Positions 1 through 12,526 of a stretch of 64,000 nucleotides of DNA are shown piece after piece. The stretch's first letter is position 1. The number at the start of each line of letters is the position of its first letter. Source of the stretch: Perkinsus olseni (lineage: Eukaryota; Perkinsozoa; Perkinsida; Perkinsidae); contig JABANP010000195.1 in assembly GCA_013115135.1 (NCBI GenBank), positions 1 to 64,000 on the forward strand. The letters run 5' to 3'. Below the pieces are notes generated by a model that worked only from the letters and a program-made list of their open reading frames with translations, did not search any database and had not been told where the DNA came from. The translations under genes and the position numbers were made by a program.

Positions 1-876
1 CGTCGTCCGACAACGGTTTCAAGATTGAGGCACACGCGCGCGCCAAGATACCGCAGCACCGTCCATTACATTAATAGTTTGAACTCGCGAAGCGAAAACA
101 TAACAGTCTCTCACACATACCACTCGAACGACGCACGAAGTGCTCGAATAACCGTAATTGGTGAACCTGAGCCATTGAAAATTCCAACCTCGAAGCGTCC
201 TCGGGACCGTATTTTTGAACTCGAAGACAATGAGAATGTCGCTCAATCATCGAGCTTATTGACAAGGAGGCTCTCCAAGTATTGAACACTGTCACCAACT
301 CAAGAAAACTCATCCGCAGAAATTCCTTCGAATGAACAACCATCAGTTCAAGCAGCACTTCTCATACGCGACGATCGATAATGCGGTGACATCCAGAACA
401 GCGCCGAGCCCGATAACATCTTACAGACGACAGATACCCGAAAGCCACAGAGCTAGTACAAAGGAATGAACCTCTAAAGTTGCTATAAAATTTCACTGGG
501 GTAGAGAAAATTACGGAGAATACGGCACCTCCATATGGAGAAGACGTATTCCCCATGGCTGATGTAATAATGGGTTTTTTGTTTTGCTCTTACGAAAAGA
601 TGAGCGACAACCAGCGGGCTCCGCCACGCATGCAAAGCGGCTGTGGGCTGAATTCTAATACACCAACAGTGTCTTACTACGACTAATGTCTACAACAGTC
701 TCGTCCAAAACTTATCTCGGAAACAACAGTGACATTTCTCAGCTAAGATCAGATAACAACAGCGGCCACTTCTAACGAGTATGAACGAAACCGGTCGTGA
801 CAGTGTGAGTCGAAGAGGTTGGGATAGAGTTGATAGAGGACGGTAGCGCAGCATGAGGTAGACTCTAGGATGGCGA

Positions 877-1173
877 CTAGCGCTCCACGCTCGTGCCAAT
901 CTCGATGGCTTTCAAGACCTCGTCCAGACCTAACAGCAACGGAAATGAACTGCTTGTGATGTAGCACGACTTACTAGGGCTCTTTCTCCCGCCCTTTAAG
1001 GACGCCTTCGGCAAACCTAGCGATGAAATCACTTGGTCAATATCAACCTCAGCCTGGTTTCCAACTCCCATCACCGGTGGGGATCCACTGCTGCCACCAG
1101 AGCGAGGCATCGCGGAAGCAGTGAGAAGGAAATTAGCGACCAGACACAGCACGAGGCGACGAAGGAAGCCCAT
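877..1173 (-). CDS. Small secreted protein A of the 0.8-6.8 kb cluster
   Basis: The start is the ATG at 1173; the frame further upstream has only a TTG. The product begins with a classic signal peptide (basic MGFLRR, then a hydrophobic run ending near LLTASA). A short Gly/Ser-rich stretch follows, then a segment with IDQVISSLGLPKASLKGG and a basic end. A strong donor (GTAAGTCG) at 974-967 suggests the open frame down to 877 is partly intron, so the true C-terminus is uncertain. The segment after the leader resembles those of the neighbours at 1.7, 3.7, 5.1 and 6.3 kb. Not recognised as a known family. Secretion is inferred from the leader only. Confidence 0.4.
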   Translation of the reverse strand: MGFLRRLVLCLVANFLLTASAMPRSGGSSGSPPVMGVGNQAEVDIDQVISSLGLPKASLKGGRKSPSKSCYITSSSFPLLLGLDEVLKAIEIGTSVER

Positions 1174-1671
1174 TTTACCGACGAGAACGACGGCGACACA
1201 GCCGATGAGAAGGCAAAAGCGCAGAGTTCCTGACAGAATCTCGTCACACAACCCAACTCAACTACCATGTAAAGAGCACCAAAATACACGGCTAGGTTGT
1301 GTATGCGTGCAGCGACCGTTTTACCACACCCCGACGATAATAGTAGCAATAAGCAACTTGTGTGGCCTTAAATGATGGCCCTTCTGTCAACGTAGAACAA
1401 TAAAATTAATATGCTCTAGACGAGCCAACGGTGTACGGGACGACGAGGAACCAGCGACCCAATTTAGGGTCCATGGAACGGTTCCAAAGTGGGAAAAAGT
1501 ATAATCGTCTCAGCAAATTATCAGGAAACTGTACGTAACCACTAAGAACGACGATGTTGAGATGGGCGGAGACTTGCTGCCGCCGAGACGAATGCCGGGT
1601 GACAGTTCACTTCTACGACGAAAAAGGAGGATGTCCATGAGGCTTCTTTCCACCGACAAACACCGAAACAA

Positions 1672-1951
1672 TCATCGCCATCTCGGGCCAACTTCAAGGG
1701 CGCGCAGCACACGCTTATAGTCTGAGGAAAAAAGGCAATAGGACAACTGCGATTGAGAACTTCGTTGGGGAGTCGGGTGGTGGTAAAATCTCACTCTCAG
1801 CATCCTTAGTAAACTTCGAGGCCTGCCTTCCGGCGACGTCGGCCATCATCTGCTCGTAAATTTCCAAGACTCGAGCCCCTGGCGACATGAAGGACTGCAC
1901 CGGCGCGACGAGGCACGACAGAAGGAGCAAAGCGAACCAGCGGAGTTGCAT
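1672..1951 (-). CDS. Small secreted protein B (two exons, 68 aa)
   Basis: The ATG at 1951 opens a textbook signal peptide (MQLRWFALLLLSCLVAPVQS). The mature part is short, with VLEIYEQMMADVAGRQASKF matching the motif seen in the neighbouring ORFs. Exon 1 is 1951-1795. A donor GTGAGATT and an acceptor after TTTTTTCCTCAG give an intron at 1794-1722. Exon 2 (1721-1672) joins in frame and ends in TGA, for 207 nt in total. Reading through the intron would instead give a hydrophobic tail and a stop at 1715. The mature protein is basic and has no cysteine pattern. Function unknown. Confidence 0.5.
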
Positions 1952-3704
1952 GATCGGGACGGACGACACTGAGGCAAATCAGAACATCGAACTGATGCAC
2001 TCGAGATTGAGTACAACGCAAGGGGAGAAGAAAAGTAATGAAACCACGAATGAAATGGGGTGATCACGATTACAACGACACCAATAGGTATGTTATATCA
2101 TAACAACCAGTGAGGGCGCATTCCCGTCGTGGTGACACAGACGGTGACACTACAGCACACTGGCGGCCACGACACTAACAAGTTCCAAGCAGTAGACTGG
2201 AGTGCAGTAGATGAGTACATACAAAAGATGACATCAATCATCATATTAACCGCAAGAATCTACGAAGGCTCCACCGAACGCGAAGGCCGCTGTTCCCCAC
2301 CTCCGCGACCTGGGCACCGGCAGACTTGAAAACAGGTAGGCATGAAATTGACGATCTTATAGCTATGGTATGTTTTGATATGAATGTTAACAGCAGCAGG
2401 AGTAGTGGTGGTGGATTGCCTCGCTCACATTGATGAGGAAAAGCTAGGATGTCGTTTGATCGTTCAAGCCTAGTCAAAGTCATCAGGAGAGAAGCAAAGC
2501 ACCATTAAGGGCACCTCAGAAAATTGCCGAAGACAAAACTATCGTGTTTTATCAACAGCAACCTTCGCCGCCCGAGCTACGGTGCAGACAGCCCAGCCTT
2601 CCGTCGGCGCTCATAGACAGACCATGCCGCAGCACATGACGTGCCTTACAGGGTGATGGCGATGACCTCGAGAACGACTTGGCTGCCTAGGGACCAGAGA
2701 GCCAACAGCGAGAAGAGAAAGAGTAAGCAGCAGTACGGGAAACAACAGTACAGAAAACTATCGTGGTGATCTACAGTGTACTCGTACCGCGGGTAACAAC
2801 AACAGCAGCAGCAATAGTAGTTTTCGAAAACAGAATCGGTTCAAAGTAAACTAGACTTCTACTACTTCGCGAGACAAACCGTAACATGTAGTCCAAAGGT
2901 GTAGCAAGTGACCATAAAACGCTCTGTTACAGCACCAGAGGGAACAACAAAAATACAGTGCTCCGCCCGGACGCAACAGCACAGCCCGACCAACACGGCC
3001 AAGCAAGCACTTCGAAACCGAGCCAGTCGCTTGAGCAAATGGTCGGGTTTCAACCAGTAGACTGACTACAGCATAGCATCGCAATCCGACCACAGAAATG
3101 TGGTATGATATAGCTAGTGTTGATCATCGAGAATCAAAATGTAGCACGGGAAATTTCGGCAAAACTGCAGTTGAAACGTGCAACTGTTGAAGTCCTCCGG
3201 AAAGCCTCAGGCGCTAGTCTCGATACACGACCAGTAGGACGATGATGATGACCATCATCACCACCATGGAGTAATTCACAATTTTTACAAAGCTTGGCGA
3301 TATTAAAAAGTTTGCTACGAAGCGAACTGTGCAACAACAAGGGAATAAGAACGAATCCCGCAAATGCTTTGCCGAGTAACTTCTGATTGAAAAAATGTAA
3401 AACACTCTGCTACACTGGGCCGCAGTAGCGGCTTCAACAGCAACGATGCTTGTCAACGTGAGTAGCAGCAGAAAGGAGGAGCTTGTCGCCAAAATAGAGA
3501 GGTAAACACTGATTCACGACTTGTCGTGAATAACCTCTTCCCTCGATCTTGGCGATAATGGGGAACTCTCTAATCCGCATGGGGAACTTGCTGGGCCTCT
3601 ATAGCCTCGAGAATACCAAAAATATCTGACAGAAATACAGTGAGTAAGAGACGGTGACTGCAATAGACGCAAAAAAATAAACCTACAAGACCCTCAGCCG
3701 GGGC

Positions 3705-4193
3705 TCAAACATTCTCGTTAAAGAACAGTCGGATCATCGAGAGCCCACCTGCAGTTTCTCCAGGTCTCTTCTTCTCATCACCCGGGATACGCCTCGAAGA
3801 GGAATACTTCATCGCCTGCCTTGCCTGAAGGGAGCTGACCAATTCCTCGATCTCCTCCGGCATGCTCACGCTCTCATCGGAGTTACCATACACCGAGGAG
3901 AAGCGAGAGGGGTCAGCAGCAGCGGCAGCGGTAGATGGTGATGAAGATGTTTGATACAAGAAATGATGGTACGACGTTGGTGTAGTAGTAGGGGTTGGTC
4001 GTGCGTAACGAGCAGAGTCTGGTGGCGGTCGTCTCGTGGTGACACGCGGTGGCGCCACAGCTCGGTCGTGAGGACAGCCCAGTGACCCCGTTGCCGAGTT
4101 GTTACCCAAGACGACTTGACCCGAGGTGATCATCAAGATGAAGAACATAACAGGGATGGACAGCCGTCGAAGGAACAAAGCAAGAGAAGCCAT
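3705..4193 (-). CDS. Small secreted protein C with Pro/Thr/Ser-rich linker
   Basis: The ATG at 4193 opens a signal peptide (MASLALFLRRLS, then a hydrophobic core ending near VVLG). A roughly 75-residue linker rich in Pro, Thr, Ser and Ala follows, typical of O-glycosylated or disordered secreted proteins. After it comes the shared motif (IEELVSSLQARQAMKYSSS) and a basic tail. The open frame is 162 codons. Possible short introns (for example after RRIPG) cannot be excluded. It has the same strand, orientation and overall plan as its neighbours. Function unknown. Confidence 0.5.
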   Translation of the reverse strand: MASLALFLRRLSIPVMFFILMITSGQVVLGNNSATGSLGCPHDRAVAPPRVTTRRPPPDSARYARPTPTTTPTSYHHFLYQTSSSPSTAAAAADPSRFSSVYGNSDESVSMPEEIEELVSSLQARQAMKYSSSRRIPGDEKKRPGETAGGLSMIRLFFNENV

Positions 4194-5134
4194 GAGAGAA
4201 GGCAATAATGAAAAGCAAATATCTGAGCTCCAAGCATGCAAGATGCAAAACAGGTCACCTTCAACTCCTCGTCGAACCAAACACATTCCTCCTTGCCGAG
4301 ATACTTATTACCTGTCTATTTTGACGCAGGGTCGACATTAACGAAACTGTTTACTAACACACAGTGGGTTCTTTCCATCAGCGCCCACCTTCGCTCCGCC
4401 GGACAGAAAAGCCGTTTTCAGAAATCCTACAGCACTAGGATGAAGACACGGAAGTGACGGAGCGACAGCAGCAACAACTACACGACCAGGCTAACGACGA
4501 CCATACACTACTCTATTGCGCAACTGATGACGACGACATTTACCAAAGATATGAAGAGATGACGAAGGCATATGAGGACGAAGACGCCGTTGTTGGACCA
4601 TCAGAGGGAGGGAAGAGTGCCGCCGTACGGCCGCAACTCCCATGAGCAGACAAAGCTCGTCTGCTGTACCATAAATGAAACATGATGATCGATTACACCA
4701 TTCCGTGCCCTCAATGATGATGATGACGACAACGACTATACATAATAGGAGGTGTACTTCTCAAAAAATCTATATACTTGATACTCTCGTTTCTAGGCTC
4801 CCTCAAGTCACTGAATAGGGGCCGACGCTGGCAACGACAGTATCAAAAGCTTCTTGTTGTGGAACCAAGTCCACTTGGTTAAGGGGGTGGAACGTGAAGT
4901 CTCGAAGCACATCTTAAGAAGCGCTAGTGTTGTCGTCGATGACCTCAAGCACAGATCGGAGACCTGAAAATGTCGTCATCGCCAAAGCAGCGGAGCCAGC
5001 AGGGAACACTACACGCCTTCTCATGAAAAAATCACAGCGGACGCCCAAGAGATCGCCAATACTCGTACCAACTGGTCTATGACTAAGTCGCCGTTGACAC
5101 TCATAACGTGCCAAGACAACTACGGGACTCCATA

Positions 5135-5398
5135 CTAAGCCATACTTGATTCAGTCATATCCGGCCAGCAGCAGGACGCCATGTGACAAGGACGCCTCAG
5201 CAAGCCTCTCGAAGCCCCCTCACCTTTGAGCCTTCTGTCTAGCCTGTGCTGCTTGGCACTCAGGCCAGACATCATCGATGAGTACAACTTATCAACACCT
5301 TCCCTGGGCTCTACGGCATTAACAGGCTGCCACGACGCTGCGATGATTATGAACACAGTCACGATACTCATAATGCTCCAAAAGCGGCGAGAAGCCAT
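5135..5398 (-). CDS. Small secreted protein D
   Basis: The ATG at 5398 gives MASRRFWSIMSIVTVFIII, a basic start and long hydrophobic core with likely cleavage after PVNA. The shared segment follows directly (VDKLYSSMMSGLSAKQHR), then a basic RRLK. A donor-like GTGAGGGG right after RRLK suggests a second exon, so the cysteine-containing tail of the open frame may be intron. This is the most compact copy: leader, motif, basic end. Function unknown. Confidence 0.45.
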   Translation of the reverse strand: MASRRFWSIMSIVTVFIIIAASWQPVNAVEPREGVDKLYSSMMSGLSAKQHRLDRRLKGEGASRGLLRRPCHMASCCWPDMTESSMA

Positions 5399-6282
5399 CA
5401 GGAACCCAACAGAGCGCAACTGAAGAGGCAACAACAACAACACGCTTAACGGTAAACCCAACCATCAACACAAAAACCAAGACTTCAAAAATGACTCGGT
5501 CGACCTCCAAGCCATCATCTTCGTTAAAAAGCGAATCGCCATTTGAACTCGCTCATTAATAATCATGCCCGTCATAACACAATGGGAGGCGCCGAATCAA
5601 CCGTTTCTTCTCAAGAATCGCCCAGTAGCCAAGGACCAGCAGCAGCAGCGATAACCACTCCATGACGGCTGCCGCGAAGGTGGCTCGAGAATCGGGCAGA
5701 CCCTTGACTTTAACAATTCGTCATAACAATACTACGACTGTGCGTTATTTGTAATTTCACATCGGAAAAGCGCACAGAAAACTAGCAAAGACAATGGTAA
5801 CCATACACGCGTTGTCAGCGTCTTCTACAATGACAGTAAAAAGACCAGTTAAACGTCCTAGTATGGACTCCGCACCGTCACAGACGAACTACTATGAGCT
5901 CAGAAGTTGATCGTCTTCGACCAGAACTACAGAACAATTATTGGTACGACGAAAAATTCATAATCACTACTTCTTCACCGATTTCTACTCATGATAATAA
6001 TACCACTGCTGCTGCTGCTAATGTGAAAACGATACTCATGGAAAACGATAAGAATGGTGATGATAATAATGGGAAGCCCGGAGCAATGTTTCATCACATA
6101 CAGCAGCAAAACAGTAACCAGCAAAATCGGCTTTATTCGGTTCTTCGATTGGGGGTATTTACGAACTACCGCCACAGAAGACGGTAAGAATGGATAACAA
6201 GAGGGACGCGGTTGTGTTTTTACAACCACTCTTAGTGTGAGTTCAGTCAAAATCATCGGAAAATAACTTCTTCTTGCAAAGA

Positions 6283-6736
6283 TCAGATAAGACGAGGATA
6301 GCCGTAGCAAGCATCGAGGTCAAAGGTCATGAACATCATCACCATTCTCACAGACTGCGGCGACCAGTAACAACGCGCTTGAGCACGCCGAGGATCTCCG
6401 ACAAGCCTGACGCAAAACAACAATGACCAAAAACCGCTGATCAGCGTTGACCCACTTTCATCAGAGCTGCCAAGAGACCTCCTGTTGGGGATGGCGCTGC
6501 CGTTGCGTCTAGTGGTCGCATTCTTTGATGCCTTCTTAGCTCTTAACGACGTCATAAGAGTCTCGAGCTCAGTCGAGACGGTCCCTCTGGCGGCCGCCGA
6601 AGCCGGAAGCAATAGTAACAGTAGAGGGTATCAGCAGCAGGAGGACAGCGAAGAGACGGAAAATGATCGACATTCCCAGAGAAGAAGCAGAGGCAGGCCG
6701 CAGCAGCAGAAGGAGAAGGCAAAGACACTGCAACAT
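6283..6736 (-). CDS. Possible secreted protein E, leader and motif in different frames
   Basis: The motif-bearing frame contains LETLMTSLRAKKASKNATTR, the clearest match to the cluster motif, preceded by a hydrophobic LLLLLLPASA that would end a signal peptide. That frame has no ATG upstream. The ATGs at 6736 and 6673 lie in another frame, which also encodes hydrophobic leaders and runs to a stop just before the motif. Either an intron I could not place or a one-base frame change separates leader from motif. It may be a broken member of the cluster. Confidence 0.3.
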
Positions 6737-9602
6737 GTGGCTTGAACTTGAGCTATTTTGTATCTTACACGTTCAACCTAAGATACCCGTTTCTAGGACT
6801 AACACTACCATACAGCCGTTCCGATAGACGCTTTCGCACACTAAAAGATACTCTTCCTGCACTACTACCAATAATCAAAACAAAATACTCCGACGAGGGG
6901 GACATTCCACACAATCGTCATCATCAACAACGCAAATCATTCGCCTGTCCCTCTTGCGTGCCGACAACCATCTTCAACCTAAGATACGCTCATCAGGGCA
7001 AGTCCCTCCACAGAAGCACATCAGACAATCCCAGCTCATGACCGCGTACAACACAAGAAACAATAAAGCAACACCCCTAACCCAAGATAATATCGGCCTG
7101 AATCTCACAGGTGTCGTCTCAAAATTCCTGCGATTAGCGCGCGCCCGAGTAATCGATTCTCCGAGTTGGTCTACGGAAGCGCGTCACAAACCGACGAGAC
7201 TGCACTCCTCGTAGAATCCTTGATTACGGGAGAACTACATTCGTCGTACTCCGAGGCTTGGAGTCCGATCCCAAGCACTTTTCCGCTTGCCTTGAGATCA
7301 CCGGCGCAGGCCAACTCACTGAGTGTGCCGAGCCTTCACGCTGGTCTATCATACATTTAGAATTTCACCTCCTACTGTTGCTTCTCCGCTGTTGCTCATA
7401 GTCAACGCAAGGTGGGAAGGAGCGTAAAGCCTTTCTCTTAGTTTTCCTAAGCTCACTCTCTGGAGTGGAATCAGCTATGCGTGCATGCACAAGACGATCG
7501 GTGCATAATGAGTAACACCTACCCACTCAACTAAACTCTCAGGTGAGGTCACAGCGAGTCACCATCACATGAGCTGTTGGTAAATGACGAGAGCGACAAT
7601 GATGGTGGGTCTACGATTTTAACAATATGACCCTGTACGCAGGCTTTGTTGACGGCTGCGAGGCCGCCCCTGCTTCGCCGGAGGTACGGGGTAGTCCGTG
7701 TACTTCCCCCAAGCGGCGCGCGTCTTTGCTCCAGCCGGTTTACTTGACGGTTAAGTACGTCAACTTGGTACTTCAACCTGCGAGGGACGCCGATGTTAGG
7801 CGACGAAGTATTCTGCTTCCAAGAACTAATCGTACCATAAGAAGCGAATCACGAAATGAATTCTCTAAAATTTTGTTGAACCCTTTGTTTGAACGTATTT
7901 GTTGAACCCCAGCCCAAGCTGGTTTCACTTCTGTTGACACGTTCCAACGGATTTTCTCATAAAATACGCATTGAGATCAAAGAGAAACCGGAGACAGTCT
8001 ACCCTTGGGACCGTCACAAAAGATTCCCTCTCGTTGAAACAACCAGAAAATAGACGCTAGACGGGGATTGTATTGAATAACCCCGTAGGGAACAAATATG
8101 AAACCTGGTGAGATGGGTGTACTGAAATACTGGTGCACGACTACTCTTACACCAGTCCAGCGTGGACACGCCTGGTGGTAGGTATAGCCTGGGCCTTGCT
8201 AGAGACAAATTGTGACGAACCCGGTGAGCCACTTTCGGACGTATTTAAGTCACCAGAAAGGCTAGCGAGAAGCCATGCCAATAGAAGGTTTAATGAGGAC
8301 AGACATCGGGTATTAGCTCCGTTCCGAGCAGGCGCCGAGAACAAAGAGACCACTTTTACGAAAAAACAAAGCATACCAAATTTCACAATTCTTTTGGTGA
8401 TGTTGTAATTTAGGTCCTGAAAGTCTCCGAGTATGGTGATCGCTCGTACATAAATGAAAATTGTCGAGACGTTGGCATTTTCAACGTTCTAACAGTGAGC
8501 GTTTTCAATCCTAAGTTAACATGTTAGTTTTCGTTCTAAACTCTCTGGCACTGGTGCGTCTGGGACGGCGAATTTTCGCTTGTTTCGAGAAAATTTGCAC
8601 TTTTCGGGTATATATGAGAGCTGAGTCGTAACGAAAGGACAGAATTATTTTCGCTCATACAAGGTGATCCGAAAGAGGGCCGCCCCCGCTTTTTGGATGA
8701 TACTGTAATTTATCCAGTTTGGCCCTCGAAAACTGCTCTTCATCTGATTCCCAGTTGGTTGCCATTATTCTCTCCAGAACGAGTGAAACCCCGGGCGTCA
8801 AGTCCGGCGATGCAATAAGTAGTTTCCCAGGGGTGAACGAGAGCAGCCGCGACCGTAGAAGCCTACTTGCCGACATCTTCCACAATGGAGGGTAAATCTC
8901 GTACAGTAGGGCGGAGGTCAATCTCCACGCAGCCCTCAAGTTCATTTTCACAGACCTGCACTCCTACAGACGCTCGCTCATCCTGAAGCAACAACTACTG
9001 AGGAGAACATAAGCTAGAGGTGTCAGTAAAATCTCACCCAGGATCTGAGGTTTTGTGGTCGGTCGCAGTTTCTCAAGTCTGGCAATGTATACCGGAACCA
9101 CACGGGAGGGCGCCTCTTGTTGTTGACTGATGATGACTCTATACGACCAGCACGGCGCAAACCGCGAGCCACACGACCCGGGACGTGACTAGTCACCATT
9201 GATTCATGTAAAACACAGCAGTACTAAATGACAGCGATGATGATGATGACGACCTACGAGCACGGATTTCAGAATCTCAGTAGAGTTATCGCGGGCAACG
9301 TGATAATCCGTCACAATCACGACTGATGGATGGCGGATCTTCCTTCTGAGGCCTTTGAAGGAAACATCGATCTTCTTCCTCTTCGAGCGCAGCATCCCTT
9401 CGATCCTAGCCAGTATAGGGAAGAACGGATCGCTCAGGAGCGCTCTTTGCTCACCCGTTAAACGGTCCTGCCTCCCAAAACTGTTGATGAACACCACACA
9501 ACAGACTTCAAAATAGCTACACGTTCCCATTGACGACGACGTTGCAATAATAGTATTATAATAATCTACAGTCCCCTCCTGCAGCCAGCCTCATCATCGT
9601 CC
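6737..9602. other. No secure gene
   Basis: Only short frames are present. Two minus-strand frames (8655-8951 and 9204-9530) have protein-like composition, the second ending in a Lys/Arg-rich stretch, but I cannot join them to a start or to the Myb-like gene upstream. No repeats or RNA genes were recognised. Confidence 0.4.
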
Positions 9603-10582
9603 TCACAGCACACCAACGCCGCCAAATCTTGCTTCCGTGAACTCGTTCTCAGCCTTCACCTTCTTAATTTGCTCCAACAACAGCTCACACTCAAGTTCGA
9701 GTTTCCGCTTGCGCAGCATGCCTTCCCTCGTCTGAATGGGTCCGTTGGAAGCGTGCAACGCGTGTGTGAAGCCCGCGTTAGAAGATGCCGTGCTCGCGAA
9801 ATCATCATGGACCCCAGCCGGGACGATGTGGCCACCACCAGCGACCTCTTCCCCTGGCGGGTTCCACAATATAAACTCGTTGGCGAGATTAATAAGATAC
9901 ACCGGTATCTTGTTTTTAACGTATCCAACTTCCCTATGCTCCTCGATGAGCTTCTTCACCCTCGATACCAAATTATCCATTTTCTTTCGAACTTGCAATA
10001 CCGTCTTCGGCGACCCAGGGTTCATCTCGTTCAGGGCTTCCGTGAAGGAATCGAAGGCATTGGCCCTCTCGACTGACAAGACACCCTCATGCGATCAGCA
10101 CGTGCGCGTCGGGCTACCTTGGGCCTCCGGTCTGCGGCTCTTCAGGACTGATCGGTTCCGAATGATAAGTTCGACGAGCATGACGTTCTCGCTCTCGGTA
10201 AAGTGGGATTTAGGCTTGAACCCACCTGAACACACAGATGGTGAGCTTTCTTATCAAAATTGCGTTCATAGCGTAGCAGGCCGAAAAGTAGGAACGCTCG
10301 AGGCCTTCACCACGAAGGTCAAGAACGAGCGTGTGTCACCCTTCCTATCAAAGGGCAACAGGGCGAATGATCGTGTATTCTATGCTTTTGTTGCGTTGTT
10401 TGCTTACCGTGAGTCCCCCGTTCACCACCGGTGACCCCGCTCTTCCTCTTGACGCCCCTAGAGGGCGGCGTTACAGGGTTGGCCAGCCCTTGGGGGAAGG
10501 CCCCCTGCTGGGTAGCAAGCTCGGAAATCACGGCATGATCGATGGGCCCCACGGAGTCCTCCACGATGATTTGATCGGCCAT
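9603..10582 (-). CDS. Myb/SANT-like DNA-binding protein (three exons, 250 aa)
   Basis: Exons are 10582-10408, 10225-10118 and 10072-9603, with introns bounded by GTAAGC...TTCAG and GTAGCC...TCAG. The total of 753 nt is in frame to a TGA. The start is the ATG of MADQIIVEDS; in-frame sequence upstream overlaps a tRNA-like stretch and is not coding. Residues about 50-65 hold a basic SRGVKRKSG, a possible nuclear signal. Residues about 70-150 hold a Myb/SANT-like (Myb_DNA-bind_5 type) helical domain: FTESENVMLVELI..., a second helix with AFDSFTEALNEM, and a third with QVRKKMDNLVSRVKKL. The C-terminal third is a Lys/Glu coiled coil. Such proteins are usually sequence-specific DNA binders and sometimes derive from Harbinger-type transposons; no transposase is visible here. 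Confidence 0.75.
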
Positions 10583-10692
10583 GTGGAGAAATCTCAAGAC
10601 GCTAAGGCGACAGAGAGCGATCGTAGGCAACGAGTGCTCAAGATTCACTTGCGTATCGATTGTTCGGGCGAGCGAGATGGGAATCCGAAGAA

Positions 10693-10745
10693 TAGGCGGC
10701 ACTCGGGATCGAACCAGGGACCTCCTCCCCAGCGTGCGCATGCGT
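10693..10745 (-). repeat. tRNA-like 3' half (B box) relic
   Basis: On the minus strand the stretch contains GGTCCCTGGTTCGATCCC followed by an acceptor-like GTGCCGCC. This is the layout of a variable loop, T arm (pol III B box) and acceptor strand. No matching 5' acceptor arm is found upstream, so it is not a functional tRNA. It lies just upstream of the Myb-like gene. Confidence 0.35.
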
Positions 10746-12526
10746 GCAGAATCTTTGTGTTGACGCTATGGGACCGATCGATTGTTCCTCAGGCACGCCG
10801 TAGATCTACACTGTTCTACAGCGATATAAATGCTGAGTTGAAGATGATGCTAATGTCGTTTTGCGACTCAATGATAGGCCCGATTCGCCATTGGATCGGC
10901 GATTAGGTGACGAATACTTGTAGCCAACTTTCTGATTCGAACTCAAGTGGATAATGCTGATGATGGTTAATTTATTCAATGATAGGACTGACCCAAAAGG
11001 GGTTGAAGTCAATCTGTAGCCAATTTGTCTGAAGCTTACAACAACAGTGAAACCCCGTTCGGCAGCAGGACTGGCGTAGAAGCCTTATCAAATGTCCCTG
11101 ACCGATGCCGCCTTTAAGGAGGCCATCGCGCGTGACTTCAAATTCGCCTTGAGGAGAATCCCTTACCTCGAGTCAGTCACCAGAGGGAGGTGGGGACGCC
11201 TGGCCCCTGTCATCGGTGATTTCGCACGGGCGTTCAGGAGTGCCCGGGAGTTCGGCACCGATCCCGGCTGGGCGACCAAAGATGGTTGCTTGCCGAGCAA
11301 CCTAGGCAGCCTCGAACGAAGCGAAGAGAGAATCATGAAGTAGGGCCGCCGGACAGAGCATCTCTACCGGTCTCGTTTTCACTGGGGGCGCTCAGTTGCT
11401 ACTACCCCGGTCGTCAACCGACAGGAGATGCCGCAGAGTTCCGTCGCCAAATCTTACCGGGCCTGCGGAACCGAGGGCAACCTGCCCCAGAGAGTAGCTG
11501 TTCTTATTCGCGAGGAAGCTCTCGTGAACCCCAGCGAAAGCTCAGCACTACGAAGTGGTCAGCACAGGCTTGAACGACGCAGATGAAGTCATTTAGGTCA
11601 GCACCGTCGCTTCCCCCAGCGCACACCTTCTTCGACGGAGACAGTGCCATACAGCGTGCCAGTAGCAGCTTGCTACGACCAGCCGCTTCGACGAGGGGCA
11701 GCCACCCGCGGTCGGCAGTCGAAGGGAAAGAGCCCGTTTTTGCCAGCGGGAAGTGACGCTGCTGCCGGTCTGGCGTCGTAGCCATGAACGCCTTTCCTCA
11801 GGGGAGCTGAAGAGTTCAGTCGACTTGATGACGACGACGTCTCGGTGGTTCGCTCGGTGACCTCCTCATGTGCTGGCTATTACCCTGCCGGAGTGTCTGA
11901 AGTTTATCCGTAAGAAAGAGCATCTTACAACATAAAAAGATCTGATAGTCATTCATGAATATGGATTCTATCGAACTACATGTACTCGTACGAAGAGCTT
12001 GCATAGGGTATGCATAAAATAGAAGTAAAGTAGTTATAAACTAGATCTCTATGCGCGATGATGATACTGATAGTGATAAACGATCTCTCGTTCGCCTTGT
12101 GCCGGTACTGTGATGATCTGAGAGGAGTAGTTTGGAGTTCTTCCTAAGGACTTTCATACCGTGCGCCCGACGTATTTCTATGGTATTACTCAAATGTATG
12201 GATAATTGCCGGGGTTCTCTCATCTCGAGGGCGCCACCACTCACGACGCCTCTGCCGCCCTGTCAGGCACCATTCCGCCAGCAACGTCGGGTCCCTTTCC
12301 TCAGTGTTGAGCAGCAGTCGCCTTAGTGCCCCTCAACGCCGGTATCGGCCTGCCTGGTGAATGGCTCTTTGTCCTCTGTCGCCCAACCGTGGAACATTTA
12401 CCATGTACTCACACCCCTTGTCGTTATCCCTCCTCTCTTCTTGCGTACAGTCTACTGTCAATTATCTACTCGTCCGGCCAAGACGGAGTATCTTTTATTC
12501 TGTAAGGTGCTAGGTTAACCTTCGTG
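10746..12526. other. Intergenic; one unassigned ORF
   Basis: A plus-strand frame at 11092-11343 (83 aa, with GRWGRLAPVIGDFARAF) and a minus-strand frame at 11504-11785 have protein-like composition. Neither matches a family I know or shows clear splice partners. They may be fragments of old mobile elements. Confidence 0.3.

Noticed and set aside
3214..3492. Signal-peptide-like ORF (ATSSSFLLLLTLTSIVAVEA)
   Set aside because: It begins at TTG, with a TGA just upstream and no ATG. No exon supplying a start was found.
9736..10434. 232-aa plus-strand ORF
   Set aside because: It is antisense to the Myb-like gene, whose three exons join in frame and carry a recognisable domain.
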